Below are positions 32,236-45,077 of a stretch of DNA of 64,000 nucleotides, piece by piece (the first letter of the stretch is position 1; every line of letters begins with the position of its first letter). Position numbers and translations under genes: made by a program. The notes under the pieces are model-generated. The model was not told where the DNA came from and did no database searches. It worked only from the letters and a program-made list of their open reading frames with translations. Source of the DNA: Turbatrix aceti (taxonomy: Eukaryota > Nematoda > Chromadorea > Rhabditida > Panagrolaimidae); contig OZ017768.1 in assembly GCA_963969345.1 (NCBI GenBank), positions 992,001-1,056,000 on the forward strand, written 5' to 3'.

Positions 32236-33880
32236 ATGAATGACAGCTACGATACGTCAGAAGGCGCGCTCGACGTCGATGCCACTACCCTGCCCTTCTA
32301 CCTCGATGATCGATGGGTTTCAAAGCCTTTTGCTTTCATGTGTCTCGCAAACGCTGTTGTAGCTTTTTGCAACTTAATAATAACTATACCAGTTACATAC
32401 ATTGCGGCTACGTATCGTAAGCATCACGTAAATCTGCGAATATTGACAGCTGCCTTTTTTGTGTCAACATTTTTCATGTCACTTTGGGTACTAATCAAAC
32501 AACTACACGAAATGGAGGTTCAACCATTTTCAAGCGCAAACCGAAACTTTTTAAACCTGGCAATCATTCAAAGTTATTATTCTGCGAGATGCCTTTGTTT
32601 GGGTATCAGCATTGAGAGAACCGTTGCTACCTGTCGACATGCTGGTTATGAACATTCCAAACGACCTACGCTGGGTTGCTTATTAGCAGTGTCAACCGTA
32701 TGTTAAATTCTACTTATTATCTTGTGTTTTAAATATTGTGTAAATTAATAACGCGCTGTAAATTGGGCAAAAGTTTGGCCCACTGTTTGTATTTTAGTAT
32801 ACAAAATTGTTAGGTACCGATCCTAAAACTTCATGTTAAGTATCCGAAACATCGGGTTTTGGGTCACGTCGTCGGATCGGGTACTCCGTAGCGGCGTTGC
32901 GAAATTCCCCGGAAAATAAAAAAAGGGGGAATATTCCCGGGGAATCTCCTTTCAAATTCCCCGCATCCAAATAAAGCCATGCGTCTAAAACGGGGTCTAA
33001 AATAAAAAAAATCACACAAAAAACAATATATTTATGAACAATCAAAAAAAATGTGGGGAATTTGACAGAAGTTGAGAGAATCCCCGGGGGTTCCCTAAAA
33101 TATTTCCTCAATGAGAATCCCATCTTCGCAACACTGCTCCGTAGTTTCGATTCAGAATTCAAAATACATTTTTATCACTACTTACATGCCGTTTCAATTG
33201 TTCAAATAAAAGAACAGGTCAATAAGAACAGAAAATGATTTGCGTCACTTCCGACATCCCATAATCCATGTGCTCGAAATTTTATCCCTTAATATACTTG
33301 TAATAGTTTTTAGATTACTCTAGCAATAGTATTAGGACCAGGACACTATACTTTTGACTATGGCAAGTACGTTCTTGCCACTCTAGTTTCCATTATCGAC
33401 CTAACCACTCTGATTTGCGTTATTCGTTTGCGTTCCATCAACTTCAAGTATCGAGTATTGTCAAAATCAGGGCGTGTAACGTTATCTGAACGCTTCCAGC
33501 TAACCCAGAACATATCAATTCTCAACGTTTTTGTGCCCTGCATGATTTGCATTACAATTTGCAACATTTTTAACACAGCCTTAAAGCTTGCCCAAGATGT
33601 CTATGCCACCTCGACAAGAGTCTGGCTCTTCGCCTTGACAATCAATGCCTTCGTTTCATTATCTCTCTTCGTTTACTGCAAGTTTGATAAAGTGGCACGC
33701 AAAAAGCTGATAGACGTCCTTGTCTGCAGACCTCAACGTCATCTAGTAGTTGTCACGTCGTCGACTTCAAAGGTACTTCAAACAACAACAATTGATCTAC
33801 GTGATGTCTACGGTAATGCCATGAAGAAACAAGACAGCCTCGAAGGCCATTTCAAAAGCCTTAAGAAAATGTGGGCATAG
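32236..33880 (+). CDS. Serpentine chemoreceptor, Sre/Sra-like (SR3)
   Basis: Two exons, 32236-32697 and 33314-33880, phase 0; 342 aa. Start MNDSYDTSEG. Signatures: SYYSARCLCLGISIERTVATCRHAGYE and TLSERFQLTQNISILNVFVPC; the C-terminal LRDVYGNAMKKQDSLEGHF...KKMWA block is intact. It carries one extra codon in the C-tail (VVVTSS) relative to SR1/SR2. The intron (616 bp) is enlarged by a 245-bp hAT MITE. The 2.8-kb tandem array begins only 76 bp past the stop. Frame and splice sites are intact, so it is probably functional. Confidence 0.88.
32892..33136. mobile_element. hAT-type MITE, 245 bp, in the SR3 intron
   Basis: Inverted ends CGGCGTTGCGAA / TTCGCAACACTG sit between perfect 8-bp direct repeats CTCCGTAG (32884-32891 and 33137-33144). 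Interior has paired GGGGAATTT/AAATTCCCC blocks. No transposase frame, hence non-autonomous. It differs in sequence from the MITE at 2768 and from the GC-rich element. Confidence 0.88.
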
Positions 33881-34275
33881 TTATAAACATTTTCCTAATA
33901 CCCAATATATAAAATAATTGTTATGTTGATAAAAATATAATACATTTTTTTTATACTAAACGAGCTAAAACCACTGCAAATGGCACCAAACTGGTTTCAA
34001 AGCAGTCTGAGAAAACAGCTAACAATCTGGCTGGAATTTTGATTGCTAATAAAATTTAAAAAGAGAATTTTTTAAATTTTAAAATTAATGATTTTTGTAC
34101 GTATGCATTGAATTTTGTACTATTTTTCGCATTATGAACGCATAATAAACATTCTGGGTGTATTATGCGCTGTTCTATACATTCACACCATTTGTCTGTC
34201 TGTCCCAAAAAAATTTAGTTAGCAAGCAAAAGCTGCGCAGAGAGGCCGTAAAAATACAAGCAGGGATAGTATAAC

Positions 34276-34588
34276 GTTTGAATGTTGACCTCAGTACGGT
34301 AAACGAACTGTGTGTCTAAATTTTTGGCGGGAAAAATACCTCTCGGCACAGTACCACATTGGCATAGCTGCATTCGGCAAGCGCGTCGCGAATCGACTCA
34401 TCGGTTCGCACATTCCTGAAGAGTGGCAACAGGTTTGAATGTTGACCTCATTACGGTAAACGAACTGTGTGTTTAAATTTTTGGCGGGAAAAAAACTTCT
34501 CTGCACAGTAACGCATTGGCATAGCAGCATTCGGCAACCGCGTCGCGAATCGACTCATTGGTTCGCACATCCCTGAAGGTGGCAACAG
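34276..34588. repeat. 157/156-bp direct duplication inside each array unit
   Basis: 34276-34432 and 34433-34588 are diverged direct copies (GTTTGAATGTTGACCTCA...GGCAACAG). The difference between the two halves is fixed across all units (37177, 40078, 42979, 46829), so this duplication predates amplification of the array. Confidence 0.85.
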
Positions 34589-36612
34589 TCCTTCATGGTC
34601 GTGCCGTCGTAATCGCGCGACGCGGATGCTATGCCAATTGCTTGTATACTGTTCTGATGAGAATTTTTCCTGCCAAAAAAAATTTAGCATACAACTCGCT
34701 GACGTCATTGAATCAGACAGTAAAGGACCGTACTTTCTGTGGTGTAACCTCACAGTATTTATTAATTAGGCAAGGTGTGTGCGTGTATGCTTCATTTTGT
34801 TACACCGACACACAGACATACACCACACACAGTATGTTTGTTGGCACACCTTCAGTTAAATCAGTTTGTTGGTACAACATTTTTAGCAGTGCGCATTCCA
34901 CATAAAACAAAAAAATTGACTTGAAAAAAAATTAAAATTTTTCTAAGCTTAATTTTTTTTCTAATTTCCCCTAACAGTCCGAAATTCAGAATATATTGAT
35001 TGTAGCTTTTATTTACATGTCGCGGTTTTTTATGCGAAATATTGGCGCTCTACTTACAAAACTCCGGTAATTAATCTTAAAAACAATAATTCACGTGAAT
35101 TGTGAATTTTTCAAAGTTTTAAATTTTTATTCTGAAACAAGGAACGCTGTCACTACCGGGCCAAGTGGTAATTAAGTAGTGTTCTGGCATTACGTTTTGT
35201 CGGTAAAAAACCCCTTTTGCTAAATTGATTCTAAACTTATTTTTTGCTCGTTTTTAAAAATCATTAATTTAGGTTGTTTTTTAAAATCGTGTTCAAACTC
35301 GGCTAAAAAATTTCTACATCAAGATCGGAAGTGGGGTTTCAACCGCTGAAGAGCACTGATGCCACACTATTTTATTACCACTTAACCCCGTGGTTGCAGC
35401 TTTCCTTGATCGAGAATAAAAAATAAAACGTTGAAACCTTCGAAATTGAGGTGACTACTTGTTCTGAGGTCTGGTAACCAGCGTTCTGCAAGTAGGGTGC
35501 TCATCTTTTGCAACATAGAGCACAACATGTTAGTGATAACTATAGTTAACATATGAGGGATTCAGTAAAATTACAGACGATTTTATTTAAAAATCTATCG
35601 GGGACCAAAACGCGCATTATTAACCTAACAACCTGATAATTGTTTTTCGTTTGGGAAGAGTATATTTGAATGAAATTTATTGAACACGATCGAAATGGCT
35701 GCCTAAATCGGGGTAAATTAAAAAAAAAGTAGATTTTTGAAATTTTTTTTTAATTCTAAAAATTGTTCAATTACTGTCGCATACAGAAAAAAAGTTGAAA
35801 AAAAATTTTGCAATAATTACTGCAACTCAAATCTAGCACGCTAAACAAAAAAATTTTCTCAATTTTTTTTATTTTGGTCTTAAATAAAATGATTTTTATT
35901 TTTGTTTTATTCTTATACTTGTTACTAATTATGATAACTAACCAGTGACATGAAAAAGCGTCAGAATAAATGACTTTTTACAAATTATTTAAATTATTTT
36001 TCGGCTTTTGGCCGCAGGTCTTTTTAATTTGAAAAGCGCCAAACCGCCGTAAGCAGCATTTTGCCAAACAAGCCGTTGATTTTGATCTTAAAAAACTTTT
36101 AAACAATGGTTGGATTAGTTCCTGATAAAAATTTTAGTAATGTTTTTGCAAGTTTGACCCTCAACATCAACAGTGCCTTTCTGAAGGTTGGTGGACTTTT
36201 TTATCCATGGCGTTTAACGGTAGCAATAATTCAAATATGTGTTTGCTTTTAAACTTTTGATTAGCAACAAAAGCATAGACATTGGGGAACCTTGGATTTA
36301 CGGAATTTCAACGTTGCGCCTCTTGCCTGCTAATCACAAGCTCTCACGCACGCTCCGGAAGCTAACACAAAATTCTACCTGCACTTTATTTAATCGAGAA
36401 ACATGTCTTCTTGTAAAAAAAAATTATTGAAAAAAAAATTGAAAAAAAAAATGATAGAAAAAAAAATTAATTCCTTGTTAAAAGTAACTGTGAGTCTGTA
36501 AAACTTGTGACAGACATAATTTCTTTTTTTGACGTGAAATTATGATGCGTCTGAATGATTTCGAAGTGCGTCGTCAAATCGTTGTCAGTTGAATAGCAAT
36601 TCCTACGACCGC

Positions 36613-36852
36613 ATGAAGAATATGACTGGGAGCAAGCTGAAGAAGAAAGAGGCCACAGATGCCGGGGCAGAACCGATCACCAATGACGTCACCAAGGGTC
36701 GAAAAATAATGATTGACTCGAACGACAATCAAATTGATCCGGGCACGACTAAACGAGCTAAAACCACTGCAAATGGCACCAAACTGGCTTCAAAGCAGTC
36801 TGAGAAAACAGCTAACAATCTGGCTGGAATTTTGATTGCTAATAAAATTTAA
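36613..36852 (+). CDS. Hypothetical 79-aa protein of the array unit (copy 1)
   Basis: ATG 36613 to TAA 36852; the frame is open without Met back to about 36560. The product is very hydrophilic, rich in Lys, Thr, Asn and Ala (KLKKKEATDAG, KGRKIMIDSNDN, KRAKTTANGTK), with no membrane segment or known motif; basic clusters could be nuclear-localisation-like. Composition here is clearly less AT-rich than the surrounding unit, which favours a real or formerly real gene. The 3' end of the same frame is also present at 33957-34061. I do not recognise it. Confidence 0.4.
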   Translation: MKNMTGSKLKKKEATDAGAEPITNDVTKGRKIMIDSNDNQIDPGTTKRAKTTANGTKLASKQSEKTANNLAGILIANKI

Positions 36853-36926
36853 AAAGAGAATTTTTTAAATTTTAAAATTAATGATTTTTGTACGTATGCA
36901 TTGAATTTTGTACTATTTTTCGCATT

Positions 36927-37021
36927 TTATTTATTTATTTATTTATTTCACCATTACTCAGTGGTTAGTTATCATTAGACCAGATGTTAGGAGGCACAAA
37001 TGACGTCCACGTAGGCGTAAA
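36927..37021 (-). mobile_element. SINE, 95 bp, at array junction 1
   Basis: On the minus strand it ends in (AAAT)n and is flanked by 13-bp direct repeats TATTTTTCGCATT (36914-36926, 37022-37034), as produced by target-primed reverse transcription. The empty site is visible in the array at 34128 and 46680. Confidence 0.85.
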
Positions 37022-39513
37022 TATTTTTCGCATTATGAACGCATAATAAACATTCTGGGTGTATTATGCGCTGTTCTATACATTCACACCATTTGTCTGT
37101 CTGTCCCAAAAAAATTTAGTTTGCAAGCAAAAGCTGCGCAGAGAGGCCGTAAAAATACAAGCAGGGATAGTATAACGTTTGAATGTTGACCTCAGTACGG
37201 TAAACGAACTGTGTGTCTAAATTTTTGGCGGGAAAAATACCTCTCGGCACAGTACCACATTGGCATAGCTGCATTCGGCAAGCGCGTCGCGAATCGACTC
37301 ATCGGTTCGCACATTCCTGAAGAGTGGCAACAGGTTTGAATGTTGACCTCATTACGGTAAACGAACTGTGTGTTTAAATTTTTGGCGGGAAAAAAACTTC
37401 TCTGCACAGTAACGCATTGGCATAGCAGCATTCGGCAACCGCGTCGCGAATCGACTCATTGGTTCGCACATCCCTGAAGGTGGCAACAGTCCTTCATGGT
37501 CGTGCCGTCGTAATCGCGCGACGCGGATGCTATGCCAATTGCTTGTATACTGTTCTGATGAGAATTTTTCCTGCCAAAAAAAATTTAGCATACAACTCGC
37601 TGACGTCATTGAATCAGACAGTAAAGGACCGTACTTTCTGTGGTGTAACCTCACAGTATTTATTAATTAGGCAAGGTGTGTGCGTGTATGCTTCATTTTG
37701 TTACACCGACACACAGACATACACCACACACAGTATGTTTGTTGGCACACCTTCAGTTAAATCAGTTTGTTGGTACAACATTTTTAGCAGTGCGCATTCC
37801 ACATAAAACAAAAAAATTGACTTGAAAAAAAATTAAAATTTTTCTAAGCTTAATTTTTTTTCTAATTTCCCCTAACAGTCCGAAATTCAGAATATATTGA
37901 TTGTAGCTTTTATTTACATGTCGCGGTTTTTTATGCGAAATATTGGCGCTCTACTTACAAAACTCCGGTAATTAATCTTAAAAACAATAATTCACGTGAA
38001 TTGTGAATTTTTCAAAGTTTTAAATTTTTATTCTGAAACAAGGAACGCTGTCACTACCGGGCCAAGTGGTAATTAAGTAGTGTTCTGGCATTACGTTTTG
38101 TCGGTAAAAAACCCCTTTTGCTAAATTGATTCTAAACTTATTTTTTGCTCGTTTTTAAAAATCATTAATTTAGGTTGTTTTTTAAAATCGTGTTCAAACT
38201 CGGCTAAAAAATTTCTACATCAAGATCGGAAGTGGGGTTTCAACCGCTGAAGAGCACTGATGCCACACTATTTTATTACCACTTAACCCCGTGGTTGCAG
38301 CTTTCCTTGATCGAGAATAAAAAATAAAACGTTGAAACCTTCGAAATTGAGGTGACTACTTGTTCTGAGGTCTGGTAACCAGCGTTCTGCAAGTAGGGTG
38401 CTCATCTTTTGCAACATAGAGCACAACATGTTAGTGATAACTATAGTTAACATATGAGGGATTCAGTAAAATTACAGACGATTTTATTTAAAAATCTATC
38501 GGGGACCAAAACGCGCATTATTAACCTAACAACCTGATAATTGTTTTTCGTTTGGGAAGAGTATATTTGAATGAAATTTATTGAACACGATCGAAATGGC
38601 TGCCTAAATCGGGGTAAATTAAAAAAAAAGTAGATTTTTGAAATTTTTTTTTAATTCTAAAAATTGTTCAATTACTGTCGCATACAGAAAAAAAGTTGAA
38701 AAAAAATTTTGCAATAATTACTGCAACTCAAATCTAGCACGCTAAACAAAAAAATTTTCTCAATTTTTTTTATTTTGGTCTTAAATAAAATGATTTTTAT
38801 TTTTGTTTTATTCTTATACTTGTTACTAATTATGATAACTAACCAGTGACATGAAAAAGCGTCAGAATAAATGACTTTTTACAAATTATTTAAATTATTT
38901 TTCGGCTTTTGGCCGCAGGTCTTTTTAATTTGAAAAGCGCCAAACCGCCGTAAGCAGCATTTTGCCAAACAAGCCGTTGATTTTGATCTTAAAAAACTTT
39001 TAAACAATGGTTGGATTAGTTCCTGATAAAAATTTTAGTAATGTTTTTGCAAGTTTGACCCTCAACATCAACAGTGCCTTTCTGAAGGTTGGTGGACTTT
39101 TTTATCCATGGCGTTTAACGGTAGCAATAATTCAAATATGTGTTTGCTTTTAAACTTTTGATTAGCAACAAAAGCATAGACATTGGGGAACCTTGGATTT
39201 ACGGAATTTCAACGTTGCGCCTCTTGCCTGCTAATCACAAGCTCTCACGCACGCTCCGGAAGCTAACACAAAATTCTACCTGCACTTTATTTAATCGAGA
39301 AACATGTCTTCTTGTAAAAAAAAATTATTGAAAAAAAAATTGAAAAAAAAAATGATAGAAAAAAAAATTAATTCCTTGTTAAAAGTAACTGTGAGTCTGT
39401 AAAACTTGTGACAGACATAATTTCTTTTTTTGACGTGAAATTATGATGCGTCTGAATGATTTCGAAGTGCGTCGTCAAATCGTTGTCAGTTGAATAGCAA
39501 TTCCTACGACCGC

Positions 39514-39753
39514 ATGAAGAATATGACTGGGAGCAAGCTGAAGAAGAAAGAGGCCACAGATGCCGGGGCAGAACCGATCACCAATGACGTCACCAAGGGT
39601 CGAAAAATAATGATTGACTCGAACGACAATCAAATTGATCCGGGCACGACTAAACGAGCTAAAACCACTGCAAATGGCACCAAACTGGCTTCAAAGCAGT
39701 CTGAGAAAACAGCTAACAATCTGGCTGGAATTTTGATTGCTAATAAAATTTAA
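39514..39753 (+). CDS. Hypothetical 79-aa protein of the array unit (copy 2)
   Basis: Identical in translation to the copy at 36613. Intact frame from ATG to TAA. Confidence 0.4.
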   Translation: MKNMTGSKLKKKEATDAGAEPITNDVTKGRKIMIDSNDNQIDPGTTKRAKTTANGTKLASKQSEKTANNLAGILIANKI

Positions 39754-39827
39754 AAAGAGAATTTTTTAAATTTTAAAATTAATGATTTTTGTACGTATGC
39801 ATTGAATTTTGTACTATTTTTCGCATT

Positions 39828-39922
39828 TTATTTATTTATTTATTTATTTCACCATTACTCAGTGGTTAGTTATCATTAGACCAGATGTTAGGAGGCACAA
39901 ATGACGTCCACGTAGGCGTAAA
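39828..39922 (-). mobile_element. SINE at array junction 2
   Basis: Same insertion, same 13-bp flanking repeats as at 36927; inherited by unit duplication, not an independent insertion. Confidence 0.85.
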
Positions 39923-42414
39923 TATTTTTCGCATTATGAACGCATAATAAACATTCTGGGTGTATTATGCGCTGTTCTATACATTCACACCATTTGTCTG
40001 TCTGTCCCAAAAAAATTTAGTTTGCAAGCAAAAGCTGCGCAGAGAGGCCGTAAAAATACAAGCAGGGATAGTATAACGTTTGAATGTTGACCTCAGTACG
40101 GTAAACGAACTGTGTGTCTAAATTTTTGGCGGGAAAAATACCTCTCGGCACAGTACCACATTGGCATAGCTGCATTCGGCAAGCGCGTCGCGAATCGACT
40201 CATCGGTTCGCACATTCCTGAAGAGTGGCAACAGGTTTGAATGTTGACCTCATTACGGTAAACGAACTGTGTGTTTAAATTTTTGGCGGGAAAAAAACTT
40301 CTCTGCACAGTAACGCATTGGCATAGCAGCATTCGGCAACCGCGTCGCGAATCGACTCATTGGTTCGCACATCCCTGAAGGTGGCAACAGTCCTTCATGG
40401 TCGTGCCGTCGTAATCGCGCGACGCGGATGCTATGCCAATTGCTTGTATACTGTTCTGATGAGAATTTTTCCTGCCAAAAAAAATTTAGCATACAACTCG
40501 CTGACGTCATTGAATCAGACAGTAAAGGACCGTACTTTCTGTGGTGTAACCTCACAGTATTTATTAATTAGGCAAGGTGTGTGCGTGTATGCTTCATTTT
40601 GTTACACCGACACACAGACATACACCACACACAGTATGTTTGTTGGCACACCTTCAGTTAAATCAGTTTGTTGGTACAACATTTTTAGCAGTGCGCATTC
40701 CACATAAAACAAAAAAATTGACTTGAAAAAAAATTAAAATTTTTCTAAGCTTAATTTTTTTTCTAATTTCCCCTAACAGTCCGAAATTCAGAATATATTG
40801 ATTGTAGCTTTTATTTACATGTCGCGGTTTTTTATGCGAAATATTGGCGCTCTACTTACAAAACTCCGGTAATTAATCTTAAAAACAATAATTCACGTGA
40901 ATTGTGAATTTTTCAAAGTTTTAAATTTTTATTCTGAAACAAGGAACGCTGTCACTACCGGGCCAAGTGGTAATTAAGTAGTGTTCTGGCATTACGTTTT
41001 GTCGGTAAAAAACCCCTTTTGCTAAATTGATTCTAAACTTATTTTTTGCTCGTTTTTAAAAATCATTAATTTAGGTTGTTTTTTAAAATCGTGTTCAAAC
41101 TCGGCTAAAAAATTTCTACATCAAGATCGGAAGTGGGGTTTCAACCGCTGAAGAGCACTGATGCCACACTATTTTATTACCACTTAACCCCGTGGTTGCA
41201 GCTTTCCTTGATCGAGAATAAAAAATAAAACGTTGAAACCTTCGAAATTGAGGTGACTACTTGTTCTGAGGTCTGGTAACCAGCGTTCTGCAAGAAGGGT
41301 GCTCATCTTTTGCAACATAGAGCACAACATGTTAGTGATAACTATAGTTAACATATGAGGGATTCAGTAAAATTACAGACGATTTTATTTAAAAATCTAT
41401 CGGGGACCAAAACGCGCATTATTAACCTAACAACCTGATAATTGTTTTTCGTTTGGGAAGAGTATATTTGAATGAAATTTATTGAACACGATCGAAATGG
41501 CTGCCTAAATCGGGGTAAATTAAAAAAAAAGTAGATTTTTGAAATTTTTTTTTAATTCTAAAAATTGTTCAATTACTGTCGCATACAGAAAAAAAGTTGA
41601 AAAAAAATTTTGCAATAATTACTGCAACTCAAATCTAGCACGCTAAACAAAAAAATTTTCTCAATTTTTTTTATTTTGGTCTTAAATAAAATGATTTTTA
41701 TTTTTGTTTTATTCTTATACTTGTTACTAATTATGATAACTAACCAGTGACATGAAAAAGCGTCAGAATAAATGACTTTTTACAAATTATTTAAATTATT
41801 TTTCGGCTTTTGGCCGCAGGTCTTTTTAATTTGAAAAGCGCCAAACCGCCGTAAGCAGCATTTTGCCAAACAAGCCGTTGATTTTGATCTTAAAAAACTT
41901 TTAAACAATGGTTGGATTAGTTCCTGATAAAAATTTTAGTAATGTTTTTGCAAGTTTGACCCTCAACATCAACAGTGCCTTTCTGAAGGTTGGTGGACTT
42001 TTTTATCCATGGCGTTTAACGGTAGCAATAATTCAAATATGTGTTTGCTTTTAAACTTTTGATTAGCAACAAAAGCATAGACATTGGGGAACCTTGGATT
42101 TACGGAATTTCAACGTTGCGCCTCTTGCCTGCTAATCACAAGCTCTCACGCACGCTCCGGAAGCTAACACAAAATTCTACCTGCACTTTATTTAATCGAG
42201 AAACATGTCTTCTTGTAAAAAAAAATTATTGAAAAAAAAATTGAAAAAAAAAATGATAGAAAAAAAAATTAATTCCTTGTTAAAAGTAACTGTGAGTCTG
42301 TAAAACTTGTGACAGACATAATTTCTTTTTTTGACGTGAAATTATGATGCGTCTGAATGATTTCGAAGTGCGTCGTCAAATCGTTGTCAGTTGAATAGCA
42401 ATTCCTACGACCGC

Positions 42415-42654
42415 ATGAAGAATATGACTGGGAGCAAGCTGAAGAAGAAAGAGGCCACAGATGCCGGGGCAGAACCGATCACCAATGACGTCACCAAGGG
42501 TCGAAAAATAATGATTGACTCGAACGACAATCAAATTGATCCGGGCACGACTAAACGAGCTAAAACCACTGCAAATGGCACCAAACTGGCTTCAAAGCAG
42601 TCTGAGAAAACAGCTAACAATCTGGCTGGAATTTTGATTGCTAATAAAATTTAA
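42415..42654 (+). CDS. Hypothetical 79-aa protein of the array unit (copy 3)
   Basis: Identical in translation to the copy at 36613. Intact frame from ATG to TAA. Confidence 0.4.
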   Translation: MKNMTGSKLKKKEATDAGAEPITNDVTKGRKIMIDSNDNQIDPGTTKRAKTTANGTKLASKQSEKTANNLAGILIANKI

Positions 42655-42728
42655 AAAGAGAATTTTTTAAATTTTAAAATTAATGATTTTTGTACGTATG
42701 CATTGAATTTTGTACTATTTTTCGCATT

Positions 42729-42823
42729 TTATTTATTTATTTATTTATTTCACCATTACTCAGTGGTTAGTTATCATTAGACCAGATGTTAGGAGGCACA
42801 AATGACGTCCACGTAGGCGTAAA
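42729..42823 (-). mobile_element. SINE at array junction 3
   Basis: Same insertion as at 36927 and 39828, with the same flanking repeats. Confidence 0.85.
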
Positions 42824-45077
42824 TATTTTTCGCATTATGAACGCATAATAAACATTCTGGGTGTATTATGCGCTGTTCTATACATTCACACCATTTGTCT
42901 GTCTGTCCCAAAAAAATTTAGTTTGCAAGCAAAAGCTGCGCAGAGAGGCCGTAAAAATACAAGCAGGGATAGTATAACGTTTGAATGTTGACCTCAGTAC
43001 GGTAAACGAACTGTGTGTCTAAATTTTTGGCGGGAAAAATACCTCTCGGCACAGTACCACATTGGCATAGCTGCATTCGGCAAGCGCGTCGCGAATCGAC
43101 TCATCGGTTCGCACATTCCTGAAGAGTGGCAACAGGTTTGAATGTTGACCTCATTACGGTAAACGAACTGTGTGTTTAAATTTTTGGCGGGAAAAAAACT
43201 TCTCTGCACAGTAACGCATTGGCATAGCAGCATTCGGCAACCGCGTCGCGAATCGACTCATTGGTTCGCACATCCCTGAAGGTGGCAACAGTCCTTCATG
43301 GTCGTGCCGTCGTAATCGCGCGACGCGGATGCTATGCCAATTGCTTGTATACTGTTCTGATGAGAATTTTTCCTGCCAAAAAAAATTTAGCATACAACTC
43401 GCTGACGTCATTGAATCAGACAGTAAAGGACCGTACTTTCTGTGGTGTAACCTCACAGTATTTATTAATTAGGCAAGGTGTGTGCGTGTATGCTTCATTT
43501 TGTTACACCGACACACAGACATACACCACACACAGTATGTTTGTTGGCACACCTTCAGTTAAATCAGTTTGTTGGTACAACATTTTTAGCAGTGCGCATT
43601 CCACATAAAACAAAAAAATTGACTTGAAAAAAAATTAAAATTTTTCTAAGCTTAATTTTTTTTCTAATTTCCCCTAACAGTCCGAAATTCAGAATATATT
43701 GATTGTAGCTTTTATTTACATGTCGCGGTTTTTTATGCGAAATATTGGCGCTCTACTTACAAAACTCCGGTAATTAATCTTAAAAACAATAATTCACGTG
43801 AATTGTGAATTTTTCAAAGTTTTAAATTTTTATTCTGAAACAAGGAACGCTGTCACTACCGGGCCAAGTGGTAATTAAGTAGTGTTCTGGCATTACGTTT
43901 TGTCGGTAAAAAACCCCTTTTGCTAAATTGATTCTAAACTTATTTTTTGCTCGTTTTTAAAAATCATTAATTTAGGTTGTTTTTTAAAATCGTGTTCAAA
44001 CTCGGCTAAAAAATTTCTACATCAAGATCGGAAGTGGGGTTTCAACCGCTGAAGAGCACTGATGCCACACTATTTTATTACCACTTAACCCCGTGGTTGC
44101 AGCTTTCCTTGATCGAGAATAAAAAATAAAACGTTGAAACCTTCGAAATTGAGGTGACTACTTGTTCTGAGGTCTGGTAACCAGCGTTCTGCAAGAAGGG
44201 TGCTCATCTTTTGCAACATAGAGCACAACATGTTAGTGATAACTATAGTTAACATATGAGGGATTCAGTAAAATTACAGACGATTTTATTTAAAAATCTA
44301 TCGGGGACCAAAACGCGCATTATTAACCTAACAACCTGATAATTGTTTTTCGTTTGGGAAGAGTATATTTGAATGAAATTTATTGAACACGATCGAAATG
44401 GCTGCCTAAATCGGGGTAAATTAAAAAAAAAGTAGATTTTTGAAATTTTTTTTTAATTCTAAAAATTGTTCAATTACTGTCGCATACAGAAAAAAAGTTG
44501 AAAAAAAATTTTGCAATAATTACTGCAACTCAAATCTAGCACGCTAAACAAAAAAATTTTCTCAATTTTTTTTATTTTGGTCTTAAATAAAATGATTTTT
44601 ATTTTTGTTTTATTCTTATACTTGTTACTAATTATGATAACTAACCAGTGACATGAAAAAGCGTCAGAATAAATGACTTTTTACAAATTATTTAAATTAT
44701 TTTTCGGCTTTTGGCCGCAGGTCTTTTTAATTTGAAAAGCGCCAAACCGCCGTAAGCAGCATTTTGCCAAACAAGCCGTTGATTTTGATCTTAAAAAACT
44801 TTTAAACAATGGTTGGATTAGTTCCTGATAAAAATTTTAGTAATGTTTTTGCAAGTTTGACCCTCAACATCAACAGTGCCTTTCTGAAGGTTGGTGGACT
44901 TTTTTATCCATGGCGTTTAACGGTAGCAATAATTCAAATATGTGTTTGCTTTTAAACTTTTGATTAGCAACAAAAGCATAGACATTGGGGAACCTTGGAT
45001 TTACGGAATTTCAACGTTGCGCCTCTTGCCTGCTAATCACAAGCTCTCACGCACGCTCCGGAAGCTAACACAAAATT

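Noticed and set aside
34558..34905. 115-codon frame conserved in every array unit
   Set aside because: Perfect conservation simply reflects copy identity; it begins inside the internal duplication and its composition is not protein-like. Not listed as a gene.
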